Shown here in pieces: positions 16,978 to 25,804 of a stretch of 64,000 nucleotides of DNA. The stretch comes from Zhengella mangrovi (GTDB lineage Bacteria > Pseudomonadota > Alphaproteobacteria > Rhizobiales > Rhizobiaceae), in assembly GCF_002727065.1 (NCBI RefSeq), contig NZ_PDVP01000018.1, forward strand, positions 1 through 64,000. The letters are read 5' to 3'. The position numbers were made by a program, and so were the translations under genes. The notes beneath the pieces are model-generated. The model did no database searches, was not told the origin of the DNA, and was given only the letters and a program-made list of their open reading frames with translations. The number at the start of each line of letters is the position of its first letter. Positions within the stretch are counted from its first letter, which is position 1.

Positions 16978-18588
16978 TCAGGCCGCCCGCGCATCCTCGC
17001 GGATCATCGCGGCCGCCTTCTCGGCGATCATCAGCACCGGCGAATTGGTGTTGCCGGACGTGATCGTCGGCATGACCGACGCATCGGCCACGCGCAGGCC
17101 CGTGAGGCCATGCACCTTCAGCCGGTCGTCGACCACCGCCATCGGGTCCGAGCCCATTCTGGCCGTGCCGACCGGGTGGAAGATGGTCGTGCCGATGTTG
17201 CCCGCCGCCTCCACCAGTTCCTCGTCGCTCTGGTATTCCAGCCCCGGCATGAACTCCTCCGGGTGGAAGCGCTGCACCGGCTCCTGCGACACGATCCCGC
17301 GCGTGATGCGGATGGCCTGCGCCGCCACCTGCTGGTCATGCAGGGCCGACAGGTAGTTGGGCTGGATCGCCGGGTGCGCCGCCGGGTCGGCGGACTGGAT
17401 GCGCACGTGGCCGCGGCTCTGCGGGCGCAGGTTGCACACCGAGGCCGTGAAGGCGGGGAAGGGGTGCAGCGGCTCGCCGAACTTGTTCAGAGACAGCGGC
17501 TGCACGTGGTACTGCAGGTCGGGATAGTCGAGCGCGGCATCGGACTTGGTGAAGGCGCCGAGCTGGGACGGCGCCATCGACATCGGCCCCGAACGCTTGA
17601 GCATGTATTCCAGCCCGATCATCGCCTTGCCGAACAGGGTGCTGGCCCGCTGGTTCAGCGTGTCCACGCCCTTCACCTTGAAGGCCATGCGCAATTGCAG
17701 GTGATCCTGCAGGTTTTCGCCCACGCCCGCCATCTCGTGCAGCACCTCGATGCCGTGTTCCTGCAGCACCGCGCCGGGGCCGATGCCCGACAGTTGCAGG
17801 ATCTGCGTGCTGCCGAGCGATCCGGCGGACAGGATGACCTCGCCGCGTGCCCGCGCTTCCATGGCCTGGCCGTCGCGGGTGAAGGCGACGCCGGTCACCC
17901 GCTTGCCATCGAGGACCAGGCGGCTCACCTGCGCATTGGTCATGACGGTCAGGTTGGGCCGCTCCATGGCCGGACGCAGGAACGCCTTGGCCGTGTTCCA
18001 GCGCCAGCCGTTGCGCTGGTTGACACGGAAATAGGCGACGCCCTCGTTGTTGCCGCGGTTGAAATCCTCGGTCGCCGGAATGCCGGCGGCCACGCAGGCG
18101 TCGCGAAAGGCGTCGAGAATGTCCCAGCGCAACCGCTGTTCCTCCACCCGCCATTCGCCGCCCGCGCCGTGCATCTCGTCCGGCCCGGCATAGTAATCCT
18201 CGGATTTCTTGAAGAAGGGCAGGACGTCGTCCCAGCCCCAGCCGGTGTTGCCGAGTTGCCGCCAGTGGTCGTAGTCGCCCTTCTGGCCGCGCATGTAGAT
18301 CATGCCGTTGATGGAAGAGCAGCCGCCCAGCACGCGGCCGCGCGGATAGAGCAGCGAGCGGCCGTTCAGCCCCTTTTCGGCCTGGGTGGAATAGCCCCAG
18401 TCGGTGCGCGGATTGCCGATGCAGTAAAGGTAGCCGACCGGCACGTGGACCCAGATGTAATTGTCCTTGCCGCCGGCCTCCAGCAGCAGCACCTGCCTGG
18501 AGGCATCTTCCGAAAGCCGGTTGGCCAGCGCGCAGCCTGCCGTTCCGGCGCCCACGATCACGTAGTCGAATTCGCCCATCGCTGCCAT
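16978..18588 (-). CDS. GMC-family FAD oxidoreductase (choline dehydrogenase-like)
   Basis: This 536-residue flavoenzyme oxidises a primary or secondary alcohol. The FAD-binding G-A-G-T-A-G-C motif is at ~13-19, the GMC signature R-G-R-V-L-G-G-C-S-S-I-N-G near 85, and the C-terminal active-site region contains F-H-P-V-G-T-A-R-M-G and S-G-N-T-N-S-P, giving the catalytic His and Asn. Start 18588 has AGGGAGGAC in front; a second ATG lies three codons in. The gene diverges from a LysR regulator that probably controls it. Substrate is not defined: choline itself is possible, but this subgroup acts on many alcohols. Confidence 0.85.
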   Translation of the reverse strand: MAAMGEFDYVIVGAGTAGCALANRLSEDASRQVLLLEAGGKDNYIWVHVPVGYLYCIGNPRTDWGYSTQAEKGLNGRSLLYPRGRVLGGCSSINGMIYMRGQKGDYDHWRQLGNTGWGWDDVLPFFKKSEDYYAGPDEMHGAGGEWRVEEQRLRWDILDAFRDACVAAGIPATEDFNRGNNEGVAYFRVNQRNGWRWNTAKAFLRPAMERPNLTVMTNAQVSRLVLDGKRVTGVAFTRDGQAMEARARGEVILSAGSLGSTQILQLSGIGPGAVLQEHGIEVLHEMAGVGENLQDHLQLRMAFKVKGVDTLNQRASTLFGKAMIGLEYMLKRSGPMSMAPSQLGAFTKSDAALDYPDLQYHVQPLSLNKFGEPLHPFPAFTASVCNLRPQSRGHVRIQSADPAAHPAIQPNYLSALHDQQVAAQAIRITRGIVSQEPVQRFHPEEFMPGLEYQSDEELVEAAGNIGTTIFHPVGTARMGSDPMAVVDDRLKVHGLTGLRVADASVMPTITSGNTNSPVLMIAEKAAAMIREDARAA

Positions 18589-18672
18589 GCTGTCCTCCCT
18601 GGCGTCCCAAGGGCCGGAAGACCGGCCCGTCCTGGACCATTGTCTCCATTTCCCGTTGAAACCAAATGTTCA

Positions 18673-18684
18673 ATTGCGCACAAT
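18673..18684. promoter_or_regulatory. Possible LysR-type operator between GMC and LysR genes
   Basis: ATTGCGCACAAT contains an ATTG/CAAT inverted repeat in the 127-bp divergent intergenic region. LysR proteins often bind such T-N11-A-like sites, but this one is short. Confidence 0.35.
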
Positions 18685-18715
18685 CAGGGTGCAAGACTGC
18701 ACGGAAGGATGGCCG

Positions 18716-19642
18716 ATGTTCGACTGGAACGACATGCGCTTTTTCGTCGAGGTCCGCCGCGCGGGAACATTCGCGCTCGCCGGCCGGCGGCTGCGTTGTG
18801 CGCATACCACCGTCTCGCGGCGCATTTCGGCGCTGGAGGAAGCGCTGGGCGCGCGCCTGTTCGAACGGATCGGCGACCGGCTGGAACTGACGGCGGAAGG
18901 CGAGGCCGTTGCCGCGCTGGCCCAGCGCATGGAGGATACCGCCATTGCCATTTCCGACCGCGCGGTACCCGCGGGCACGGCGATCACCGGCTCGGTCCGG
19001 GTCGGCGCGCCCGATGGCATCGGCAATGCGTTCCTGTCGGCAAGGCTGCCGGACCTGTGCCGCAGCCAGCCGGGTCTCGACATCGAGCTCGTACCCGTGC
19101 CGGTGACGCACAAGCTGTGGAACCGCGATGTCGATATCGCCATCAGCCTGGACCGGCCGGAAACGGGCCGCGTCGTCATGCGCAAGCTGACCGACTACGA
19201 CCTGCGCATCTACGGGGTCCCGGCACTTCTGGAGCGGGCGGGACACCCCGAAACGGTGGACGATCTGCTCGCCTTTCCCTTCACCGGCTACATCGATGAC
19301 CTGTTGTTTTCCGGCGCGCTGGATTTCAACCGAACCATCCATCCCGGCCTGCGCGTGGCCTACAAGGCCGCCACCGTGAAGGCGCAGATGGATGCCGTCG
19401 GCGCCGGTGTGGCGCTGGGCGTTCTGCCCTGCTTCATGGCCCGCGACACCGGCCTCGTGCCGCTGCTGCAGGACACGGTGGCCTTCTCGCGCACCTACTG
19501 GCTGCTCTACCCGGAAGACCTGCGCGAGGTGGAGCGCATCCGTGTCGTGGCAGCCCATATCGCCGGGGCGGTGCGGGCGAACGCGGCGCTGTTCCGCTTT
19601 CGCCCGGACGATGCGGCCGATCCGTCGCTCAGCCCTGGCTGA
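18716..19642 (+). CDS. LysR-family transcriptional regulator
   Basis: This 308-residue regulator has an N-terminal winged HTH (F-D-W-N-D-M-R-F-F-V-E-V-R-R-A-G-T-F, then H-T-T-V-S-R-R-I-S-A-L-E-E-A-L-G) and a C-terminal substrate-binding domain. The W-N-D-M-R-F-F start is typical of the subgroup annotated as single-gene LysR regulators of oxidoreductases. Start ATG 18716 follows CGGAAGGATGG. It is divergent from the GMC oxidoreductase gene and likely regulates it. Its 3' end overlaps the convergent FAH-family gene by 14 bp. Confidence 0.85.
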   Translation: MFDWNDMRFFVEVRRAGTFALAGRRLRCAHTTVSRRISALEEALGARLFERIGDRLELTAEGEAVAALAQRMEDTAIAISDRAVPAGTAITGSVRVGAPDGIGNAFLSARLPDLCRSQPGLDIELVPVPVTHKLWNRDVDIAISLDRPETGRVVMRKLTDYDLRIYGVPALLERAGHPETVDDLLAFPFTGYIDDLLFSGALDFNRTIHPGLRVAYKAATVKAQMDAVGAGVALGVLPCFMARDTGLVPLLQDTVAFSRTYWLLYPEDLREVERIRVVAAHIAGAVRANAALFRFRPDDAADPSLSPG

Positions 19643-20591
19643 CCACCATGTTGCGAAGGGTGCCGATGCCCTCGACCTCGAGTTCCACCACGTCGCCGGA
19701 TTGCAGGTAGCGGTTCTGCTCCAGCCCGCAGCAATTGCCCACCGTGCCCGAGCCGATCACCTCGCCCGGGTGCAGCGTCTCGTCGGCGCTGACATGGGCG
19801 ATGATGGCATCGAACCCGTGCAGCATGCCCGACGTGTCCGACGTCATCCACGGCGTGCCGTTGACCCGCACTTCCACCTTCAGCGCCTGCGGATCAGGGA
19901 TCTCGTCGCGGGTCACGATCCAGGGGCCGAGCGCGTTGCCGCTGTCGAAACTCTTGCCCTTGGCCGGTCCGAGCATGCCCTGCATTTCCTTCAACTGGGC
20001 ATCGCGGGCCGAGAAATCGTTGAAGATCGTGTAGCCGAAAATGTGGTCGAACGCCGCATCCTTGCCGATATTCTTGCCCTGCTTGCCGATGATCGCGGCG
20101 AATTCCAGTTCGAAATCCATGAACCTGGAGTAACGCGGCCAGGTCACGGTGGCCTCCGGTCCGATCACCGAGAAGCGGTTGGTGATGTAGTAGATCGGCA
20201 GGTCGCGATAGACCGCCGGCACGTCGTCCGGCAGCGATGTGGCCGGCTCGGGCTGGCCCTGCAGCCGCGCCGCCAGCTTCTGCATGCCCGCCGGGGCCTG
20301 GCGCACGTGCAGCGGGTAGACCGAGGCATCGCGCATCTGCGGCGGCACCGGCAGCGGGGCAAGCAGCTTGACCTCGCCCATGGCAAGCCGGTGCTCCGGC
20401 CCGGCGCGGTCCAGGGCCATCCGCGCGATCGCCATGCCGTCCGCGCCCGCCTCGATCAGCGTGAGCATCGAATCGAGCACGCCGCGCGCCTCCGCACCGG
20501 CCGCCGCCTTCAGGTCGACGATCGTCGTGCCGTCATCGACGACGGCGCCGATTCTCTGTCGCAGGTCTTTCTCGTAAGTGGCGAGTTTCAT
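19629..20591 (-). CDS. Fumarylacetoacetate hydrolase-family protein
   Basis: This 320-residue protein has the FAH fold, which hydrolyses or decarboxylates diketo acids with a divalent metal. An N-terminal small domain (1-120) precedes the catalytic part. Metal ligands are visible in F-M-D-F-E-L-E-F-A (Asp159, Glu161, Glu163), followed by F-N-D-F-S-A-R-D, G-P-A-K-G-K-S-F-D and G-E-V-I-G-S-G-T-V-G-N-C-C. Start 20591 is preceded by GAAGGAAATCT. It is the 3'-most gene of a minus-strand run with a cyclase, an AhpD-like protein and a TRAP transporter, suggesting late steps in breakdown of an imported carboxylate. Confidence 0.85.
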   Translation of the reverse strand: MKLATYEKDLRQRIGAVVDDGTTIVDLKAAAGAEARGVLDSMLTLIEAGADGMAIARMALDRAGPEHRLAMGEVKLLAPLPVPPQMRDASVYPLHVRQAPAGMQKLAARLQGQPEPATSLPDDVPAVYRDLPIYYITNRFSVIGPEATVTWPRYSRFMDFELEFAAIIGKQGKNIGKDAAFDHIFGYTIFNDFSARDAQLKEMQGMLGPAKGKSFDSGNALGPWIVTRDEIPDPQALKVEVRVNGTPWMTSDTSGMLHGFDAIIAHVSADETLHPGEVIGSGTVGNCCGLEQNRYLQSGDVVELEVEGIGTLRNMVVSQG

Positions 20592-20601
20592 GAGATTTCC
20601 T

Positions 20602-21372
20602 TCAGTCGCGGAAGAGCGCAACGGGCCGGCACCAGCCCGCGCTCGCAGCCCGGATCTTGACCGGGAAGCACACCACCTCGAAGCCGGTGGCCGGCAGGCT
20701 GTCGAGGTTCGCCAGCTTTTCGATGTGGCAGTAGCCGTGCACCATGCCGGCGCGGTGGCCCTCCCAGATCAGCGAGGCATCACCCGTCTCCGCCACCCGC
20801 TTGGCCGTGTGAACGAAGGGCGCGTCCCAGCTCCACGCATCGGTGCCGCACACGCGCACGCCGCGGTCGGTCAGGTAGAGCGTCGCGTCGCGCCCCATGC
20901 CGCACCCTGTCGCCACGTAATGCGGCTGGCCGTAGGCCGCGCCGGCCGCGGTGTTGACCAGGACGATGTCGCCAGCCTGAAGTTCGTGGCCGATCTCCTT
21001 GAAAGCCTTGTCCATTTCCGCTTCGGTGACGACATGCCCGTCGGCGAAGTGCCGGAAATCGAGCTTCACGCCGCGTCCCCAGCACCATTCCAGCGGCACC
21101 TCGTCGATGGTGATGGCGCGTTTCCCGCCGTCCATCGTGGAATGGTAGTGGTAGGGGGCATCGATATGCGTGCCGTTGTGGGTGGACAGCGTCACCTGTT
21201 CCACCGCCCAGCCTTCGCCGCCTGGCAACTGGTCGCGCGTCACGCCGGGGAAGAACGACAGCAATTGTTCGGCCGTGTCGTTGTGGCCGAAATAGGCGAT
21301 CTTCGGCCCGAGACCGGGCGGATCGGCATAGTCGGTGTTTTCCAGCGGGTTGGAGAGATCGACGAGTCTCAT
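20602..21372 (-). CDS. Cyclase-family (KynB-like) metal hydrolase
   Basis: This 256-residue protein belongs to the cyclase/arylformamidase family. The metal-binding motif H-N-G-T-H-I-D-A-P-Y-H lies at 65-75 (His65, His69, Asp71, His75). A GGAGGAC ribosome site precedes ATG 21372, which overlaps the stop of the upstream AhpD-like gene by four bases. Members open lactam, formamide or isatin rings or act on lactones. Within this run it likely acts with the FAH-family enzyme on a ring- or amide-containing intermediate. The exact substrate cannot be read from sequence. Confidence 0.85.
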   Translation of the reverse strand: MRLVDLSNPLENTDYADPPGLGPKIAYFGHNDTAEQLLSFFPGVTRDQLPGGEGWAVEQVTLSTHNGTHIDAPYHYHSTMDGGKRAITIDEVPLEWCWGRGVKLDFRHFADGHVVTEAEMDKAFKEIGHELQAGDIVLVNTAAGAAYGQPHYVATGCGMGRDATLYLTDRGVRVCGTDAWSWDAPFVHTAKRVAETGDASLIWEGHRAGMVHGYCHIEKLANLDSLPATGFEVVCFPVKIRAASAGWCRPVALFRD

Positions 21373-21968
21373 GGTTGTCCTCCGTGCTTTCCGGGCGTCC
21401 AGCCGGCATGTTTCAAAAGGGAAGGGGCCACCGCAAGGGGCTCGGCTTCCAGCGGTGTGGCAAGCGTGTCGTTCCAGCGGTTCAGGAAGCCGAAGAGCGA
21501 GATCATCGCCATGATCTCCGCGCATTCGCCGTCGTCGTAGTGCTGGCGCAACCGGGCCATGTCCTCGTCTTCGACCATGTTGGGAACCATGCCCGCGCGG
21601 GCCGCGACGGTGAGCGCCGCGCGTTCGGCGGGCGTGAACAGGTCCGAGGTCTCGAAGCTGAAGGCGGCGGCGAGCTTTGCCTCGTAGCCGGACCGCGCGG
21701 CGGTCGAGGCCGTGTGCGCCTGGCAATAGCGGCAGCCGGACGCGTTGCTGCTCACGTGGGCGCAGAGCGCCTTGATCTCGTGCAGCCGGTCCCCGGGCCG
21801 CCCCATCACCCCTGCGGCCATGTCGAGGAAGGTATCGAGGATCTCCGGTCGATGTCCCATCGCGGCCAGCGAGTTGGGAACGAAGCCCATCATGCCGCGC
21901 ACCATCTCCAGCTTGGCGCGGAGCGCGGGCGGCAGGTCTTGCAGGTCGACAGGCGGAAGGCGGCTCAA
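21369..21968 (-). CDS. Carboxymuconolactone decarboxylase / AhpD-like protein
   Basis: This 199-residue all-helical protein has the AhpD-type redox motif S-G-C-R-Y-C-Q-A-H-T, with Cys79, Cys82 and His85. It falls in the peroxidase-related branch of the family. It could protect the pathway against peroxide or act directly on a lactone; the CxxC favours the redox role. Translation is coupled to the cyclase gene (ATGA overlap), and it lies just 3 bp downstream of the TRAP large permease. Confidence 0.8.
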   Translation of the reverse strand: MSRLPPVDLQDLPPALRAKLEMVRGMMGFVPNSLAAMGHRPEILDTFLDMAAGVMGRPGDRLHEIKALCAHVSSNASGCRYCQAHTASTAARSGYEAKLAAAFSFETSDLFTPAERAALTVAARAGMVPNMVEDEDMARLRQHYDDGECAEIMAMISLFGFLNRWNDTLATPLEAEPLAVAPSLLKHAGWTPGKHGGQP

Positions 21969-21971
21969 GCT

Positions 21972-23276
21972 CTATCTCCCCAGGATGAAGGTGACGATGG
22001 TCGGAAAGGCAATGACCGCGACCAGCGTGACGGCCATGACGAGCGCGAAGGGCGCGGCGCCGATGAACACGTCCCGCAGTTCCACGCCCGTGCCCTTCAG
22101 CGTCGAGGTGACCACGAAGACCGAGATGCCGAGCGGCGGGGTGAGCAGGCCGATCTCGATCGCCATGACGGTGATCAGGCCGAAATGCACCGGGTCGATG
22201 CCAAGGCCCTGCGCGATGGGAAAGGCGAGCGGCACGGTCACCAGCATGATCGAGGCGCTGTCGAGAATGGTGCCGAGCACCACGAGGACGGCGCTGAACA
22301 GCAGCAGGAAGCCGAAGGGCCCGAGCCCGGCCTGCGTCGCCCATTCGGTCACCGCTGCCGGGACGCCCGAGAAGGCCAGCATGCGCCCGTAGATCGCCGC
22401 GCCGATGATGAGGAAGCAGACCGCCGCCGTGATGTGCCCGGTCTGAACCGTGATCCGCCAGGCCGAGGCGGCATCGAGCCGCCGCATGCCGAAGGCGATG
22501 GCGAGCGCGGCGAAGGCGCCCACGGCCCCCGCTTCTGTCGGCGTGAAGAAGCCGAGATAGATGCCGCCGAGCACGATGGCGGCCAGCAGCAGGACCGGAA
22601 GCAGCATGCGCCGGCGCACCCGCTCGTCCGGTTCGTCCATCTCGTGCCCCTTGCCGACCATGTCCGGGCGGACCAGGCCGATCAGCACGATCCAGCCGGC
22701 GAACCCGGCGCTGAGCAAAAGGCCCGGCCCGACGCCGCCGAGGAAAAGCTCGCCGATGGAACTGTCGGTGAGCACCGCGAACAGGATCAGCAGCAGGCTG
22801 GGCGGGATCAGCATGCCGAGGACCGACGACCCGGCGACGACCCCCGCCGCGAGCCGCTTGTCATAGCCGGCGCGGATCATTTCCGGCACCGATACCTTGG
22901 CGAAGACCGCCGCCGAGGCGATGGAAATGCCAGTGATGGCGGCGAAGATGGCGTTGGAGACGACGGTGGCGACGCCGAGCCCGCCGGTCGACCCGCGCAG
23001 CATCCGCGAGATCACGGCGAACGTGTCCCGCCCGAGCCCGGTCTCCGACACCGCGATGCCCATCAGCACGAAAAGCGGCACCACGCCGAAAGCGTAATCG
23101 GCGATGGATTCGGTGGCCGCCAGGGCGACGAAATTCAATGCCAGTTTCAGCTTGCCGGTGATTGCCCAGACACCGAACAGCGACACCGTGGCGAGCGCGA
23201 TCCCGACATGCATGCCGCCCCAGATCAGGACGAGGATGACGCCGAGCGAGATCAGGCCGATGGTCATCGGTTCCAT
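21972..23276 (-). CDS. TRAP transporter large permease (DctM family)
   Basis: This 434-residue inner-membrane protein has roughly 12-13 hydrophobic segments. Family motifs include V-P-L-F-V-L-M-G near 65, G-S-S-V-L-G-M-L-I-P-P-S near 150, F-T-P-T-E-A-G-A-V-G-A-F near 245 and L-L-T-P-P-L-G near 370. It is the sodium-driven translocation subunit, working with the small permease (1-bp overlap upstream) and the periplasmic binding protein. Genes downstream suggest that the solute is an organic acid degraded by FAH/cyclase-type enzymes. Confidence 0.92.
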   Translation of the reverse strand: MEPMTIGLISLGVILVLIWGGMHVGIALATVSLFGVWAITGKLKLALNFVALAATESIADYAFGVVPLFVLMGIAVSETGLGRDTFAVISRMLRGSTGGLGVATVVSNAIFAAITGISIASAAVFAKVSVPEMIRAGYDKRLAAGVVAGSSVLGMLIPPSLLLILFAVLTDSSIGELFLGGVGPGLLLSAGFAGWIVLIGLVRPDMVGKGHEMDEPDERVRRRMLLPVLLLAAIVLGGIYLGFFTPTEAGAVGAFAALAIAFGMRRLDAASAWRITVQTGHITAAVCFLIIGAAIYGRMLAFSGVPAAVTEWATQAGLGPFGFLLLFSAVLVVLGTILDSASIMLVTVPLAFPIAQGLGIDPVHFGLITVMAIEIGLLTPPLGISVFVVTSTLKGTGVELRDVFIGAAPFALVMAVTLVAVIAFPTIVTFILGR

Positions 23277-23818
23277 CAGCGCTCTCCCTCGGGCGGAAGG
23301 CGGCCGCCGGCCCGCCGCGCCGCGCGCAGGGCCTCGACGGCGAAGGACAGGGACAGGAGCAGCGATCCGCCGATGATGATGGCGAGGAACGGCCAGACGG
23401 GCAGGGCGAAATAGCCCGCCGCGCCCTCGAACTCGCCGCGCTCGAACGCCTTGATCATGCGCGGCCAGACCGTCCAGGCCAGCGCCAGCGTCAGGCCGCA
23501 GCCGGTTGCCTGGGCGATCGCGTCCATGGCGTGGCCGAGGCGCGGCCGCTTGCGGATGATCATCGACAGCAAGCCGTCCGAGCGGATCATCTGGCCGGCC
23601 GCGTGGGTGTGGGCGATCTGGAGGAACACGATGCCGATGATCGAGAACTTCACGATCTCCGGCACGCCGGCGATGGGGGAAAGAAAGACGTTGCGGCCGA
23701 CGACGTCAGCCACGATCAGCGCCATGAGAAAGATGATCCAGGCCGTTGCCGCCGCATTGGCCAGCGCGATCACGCCGGTGAACAGGCGGGCGGGGAGGGG
23801 CGTTTCGTGTCGGCTCAT
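23276..23818 (-). CDS. TRAP transporter small permease (DctQ family)
   Basis: This 180-residue protein has four predicted membrane helices, with the DctQ-typical D-V-V-G-R-N-V-F near 40 and a long cytoplasmic helix-rich centre. It pairs with the large permease, whose start overlaps its stop by one base. Its start ATG at 23818 lies 92 bp downstream of the binding-protein gene. Length is normal for the family. Confidence 0.88.
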   Translation of the reverse strand: MSRHETPLPARLFTGVIALANAAATAWIIFLMALIVADVVGRNVFLSPIAGVPEIVKFSIIGIVFLQIAHTHAAGQMIRSDGLLSMIIRKRPRLGHAMDAIAQATGCGLTLALAWTVWPRMIKAFERGEFEGAAGYFALPVWPFLAIIIGGSLLLSLSFAVEALRAARRAGGRLPPEGER

Positions 23819-23910
23819 CGGGTGTCCTGGCAGCCGTCGGAAAGAGGCGAGGGGTCGGGGACGCGGGGCGGTTGGTGCCCGCGCCCCCGTGCGGCGTCAG
23901 CGCCTCCCCG

Positions 23911-24975
23911 TTATTCCTTCGACCAGTCGCGGATCAGCGTTTCGCCGGCCGCTTCCTGCTTGGCCATGAAGGCTTTCAGCACTTCCGTGCCCGCCAGGCC
24001 GGCGGCATCCTGCGCCTTGGCCCAGTCCATGGCGATGTTCGGCAGCGTGTCGGCCCAGCGCTTGCGCTCGGCTTCGGACATCTCGCTGACCTCGCCGCCG
24101 GCCGCCTCCAGCGCCTTGTAGGCACCGGCCACGCGTGCATCCAGGCCCGAGCGATAGGCCTTGGCATAGGCGTCAACGCCGGCACGGATGGCGTCCTGCA
24201 CTTCCTTGGGCTGGTCATCGTACCAGCTCTTCTTGGCCACCAGCGCGCCGGCATACTGCGCGCCGAAATGCACCTTGGTGATGTACTTGGCCTGTTCGGC
24301 CAGCTTCGCCGGTGCCGCCGCCGTCGGGAACACGATCACGCCGTCGATCACGCCCGTCTGCAGGTCGTTGTAATAGGTCGTCAGGTTGCCCGAGACACCG
24401 ACCGCGCCGGTTTCCTTCAGCCAGTTGACGGCCGGGCCGGGGGCGCCGATCTTCTTGCCCTTCAGGTCGTCGATGGAGGCGACCGGGAACTTGGTCATCA
24501 GGAAATAGTCTTCCAGGCCGAAGCCGCCGGACAGGTATTCGAGGTCCTTGTCCGCCCACAGCTTGCGCATGTCGGGAATTTCCTCGTGCATCTGCTCGAT
24601 GGCGTCGAACACCACCGCCGTGTCCGGCGAGTGGAAGGGCGTCACGTAGGTGACGTTCTGCAGCGGCAGCAGCGAGGCCTCGAACAGGCTGGAGACGACG
24701 CCGATCTGCGCCAGCCCGTCTTCCATGGCTTCCAGTTCGCCGCCCACCTTGGCCAGCGTGCCGCCATAGGCCTCGGTCCAGCTCACGGTGTGGCCCGTGC
24801 CTTCCAGCGCCTTGTTCACCGCCGGGATGAAGGCTTCGGGGATGAGCTTCACCCACAGGAAGACCGGCGGGTGGCCGGCCACGGTCGTGATGTCGATCTC
24901 GTCGGCCTGGGCCGCGGGTGAGGAAAGAAAGCTGGCGGCGAGCAGGCTCGCGGCCATGAAGGTTCTGCGAAGCAT
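23911..24975 (-). CDS. TRAP transporter solute-binding protein (DctP family)
   Basis: This 354-residue periplasmic protein delivers substrate to the TRAP permease. The N-terminus M-L-R-R-T-F-M-A-A-S-L-L is a signal peptide with probable cleavage after A-A-Q-A (~24). The DctP fold shows G-K-K-I-G-A-P-G-P-A-V-N-W near 175-187 and L-Q-T-G-V-I-D-G-V-I-V-F-P near 208-220. The conserved Arg in the P-G-R-S-like position is not obvious, so substrate class is hard to predict. ATG 24975 follows GGGAGGACCGTC. It is first in the TRAP-AhpD-cyclase-FAH run and faces a TetR-family gene. Confidence 0.88.
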   Translation of the reverse strand: MLRRTFMAASLLAASFLSSPAAQADEIDITTVAGHPPVFLWVKLIPEAFIPAVNKALEGTGHTVSWTEAYGGTLAKVGGELEAMEDGLAQIGVVSSLFEASLLPLQNVTYVTPFHSPDTAVVFDAIEQMHEEIPDMRKLWADKDLEYLSGGFGLEDYFLMTKFPVASIDDLKGKKIGAPGPAVNWLKETGAVGVSGNLTTYYNDLQTGVIDGVIVFPTAAAPAKLAEQAKYITKVHFGAQYAGALVAKKSWYDDQPKEVQDAIRAGVDAYAKAYRSGLDARVAGAYKALEAAGGEVSEMSEAERKRWADTLPNIAMDWAKAQDAAGLAGTEVLKAFMAKQEAAGETLIRDWSKE

Positions 24976-25067
24976 GACGGTCCTCCCAAATGACCTGGTG
25001 AAATGCCGGGCCTCCCAACCCGGGCCTCCTCGCGCCCGGCCTTCGCCGATCGGAGGGATTGGAAAAC

Positions 25068-25086
25068 TATCTGTACGTATGTATTA
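25068..25086. promoter_or_regulatory. Possible TetR operator / promoter in the divergent TRAP-TetR region
   Basis: TACGTA at 25074-25079 sits in a short AT-rich stretch (TATCTGTACGTATGTATTA) between the dctP-like and tetR-like genes. The symmetry beyond the central six bases is weak, so this is only a candidate. Confidence 0.28.
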
Positions 25087-25114
25087 ATTGTCAAGGGACA
25101 GCTTGGAGAGCGTC

Positions 25115-25804
25115 GTGACGGTTCAGGGAAAGCAGCGGGAGGATGGCCGTGTCCTGCGCGGCGAGGCAACGCGGGAGCGCGTGCTCGATGCCGCCGAACG
25201 CCTGTTTGCCGACCATGGCTTCGATGCCGTTTCCATTCGCCAGATCGCCCAGGAAGCCGAGGTGACGCTGGGCGTCGTCGGTTTCCACTCCGGCTCCAAG
25301 GAGGCGCTCTTTTCCACCATCCTGAAGCGCCGGGTCGATCTGCTGTCGGCTGGCAGGCAGGCCGCGCTGGACCGCCTCCTGGCCGAGAAGGGCCGGGGCG
25401 CCATGACGGTGCATGATCTCATGGCCGCCTACATCAACCCCTACATCGATTTCGCGTCCGCCGGCGATCCGCAATGGCTGGCCTATGCCCGGCTGATCGC
25501 CCATACCGCCGGTGACAGCCGCTGGTATCCCGCCGTGCGCGACCTCTACGATCCCATGGCCATGGTCTATCTCGCCGAACTGGAAGCGGTCTACCCGGAA
25601 GCCCCGCGCGAGAAACTGGCGGCCGCCCTCGTCATGTCGGTCGCGGCCATGCTTTCCACCGTGGCATCGACAACCCGGATGGCCGCGCTCGCCACCGGCG
25701 GAGACGATTTGCCCGCGGCCGATACCGGTGAGCGTCTCGCCCGTCACCGGGAAACCTTGATCGCCTTCTGCGCCGGCGGCATCGAGCGCGCTGCCGCGTC
25801 CTGA
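25115..25804 (+). CDS. TetR-family transcriptional regulator
   Basis: This 229-residue repressor has an N-terminal HTH (T-R-E-R-V-L-D-A-A-E-R-L-F-A-D-H-G-F, then S-I-R-Q-I-A-Q-E-A-E-V-T) followed by a helical ligand domain with the CerR-like C-terminal type. GTG 25115 is preferred because GGAGAG lies just upstream; a TTG at 25088 is possible. It is divergent from the TRAP/FAH/cyclase run and is the obvious candidate to control it. Its last 61 bases overlap the end of the convergent LysR gene, an unusually long tail overlap. Confidence 0.82.
   Translation: MTVQGKQREDGRVLRGEATRERVLDAAERLFADHGFDAVSIRQIAQEAEVTLGVVGFHSGSKEALFSTILKRRVDLLSAGRQAALDRLLAEKGRGAMTVHDLMAAYINPYIDFASAGDPQWLAYARLIAHTAGDSRWYPAVRDLYDPMAMVYLAELEAVYPEAPREKLAAALVMSVAAMLSTVASTTRMAALATGGDDLPAADTGERLARHRETLIAFCAGGIERAAAS

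Noticed and set aside
17110-19558. Two long overlapping open frames across the GMC/LysR region
   Set aside because: Both run through two real genes of opposite orientation and have no domain signature.
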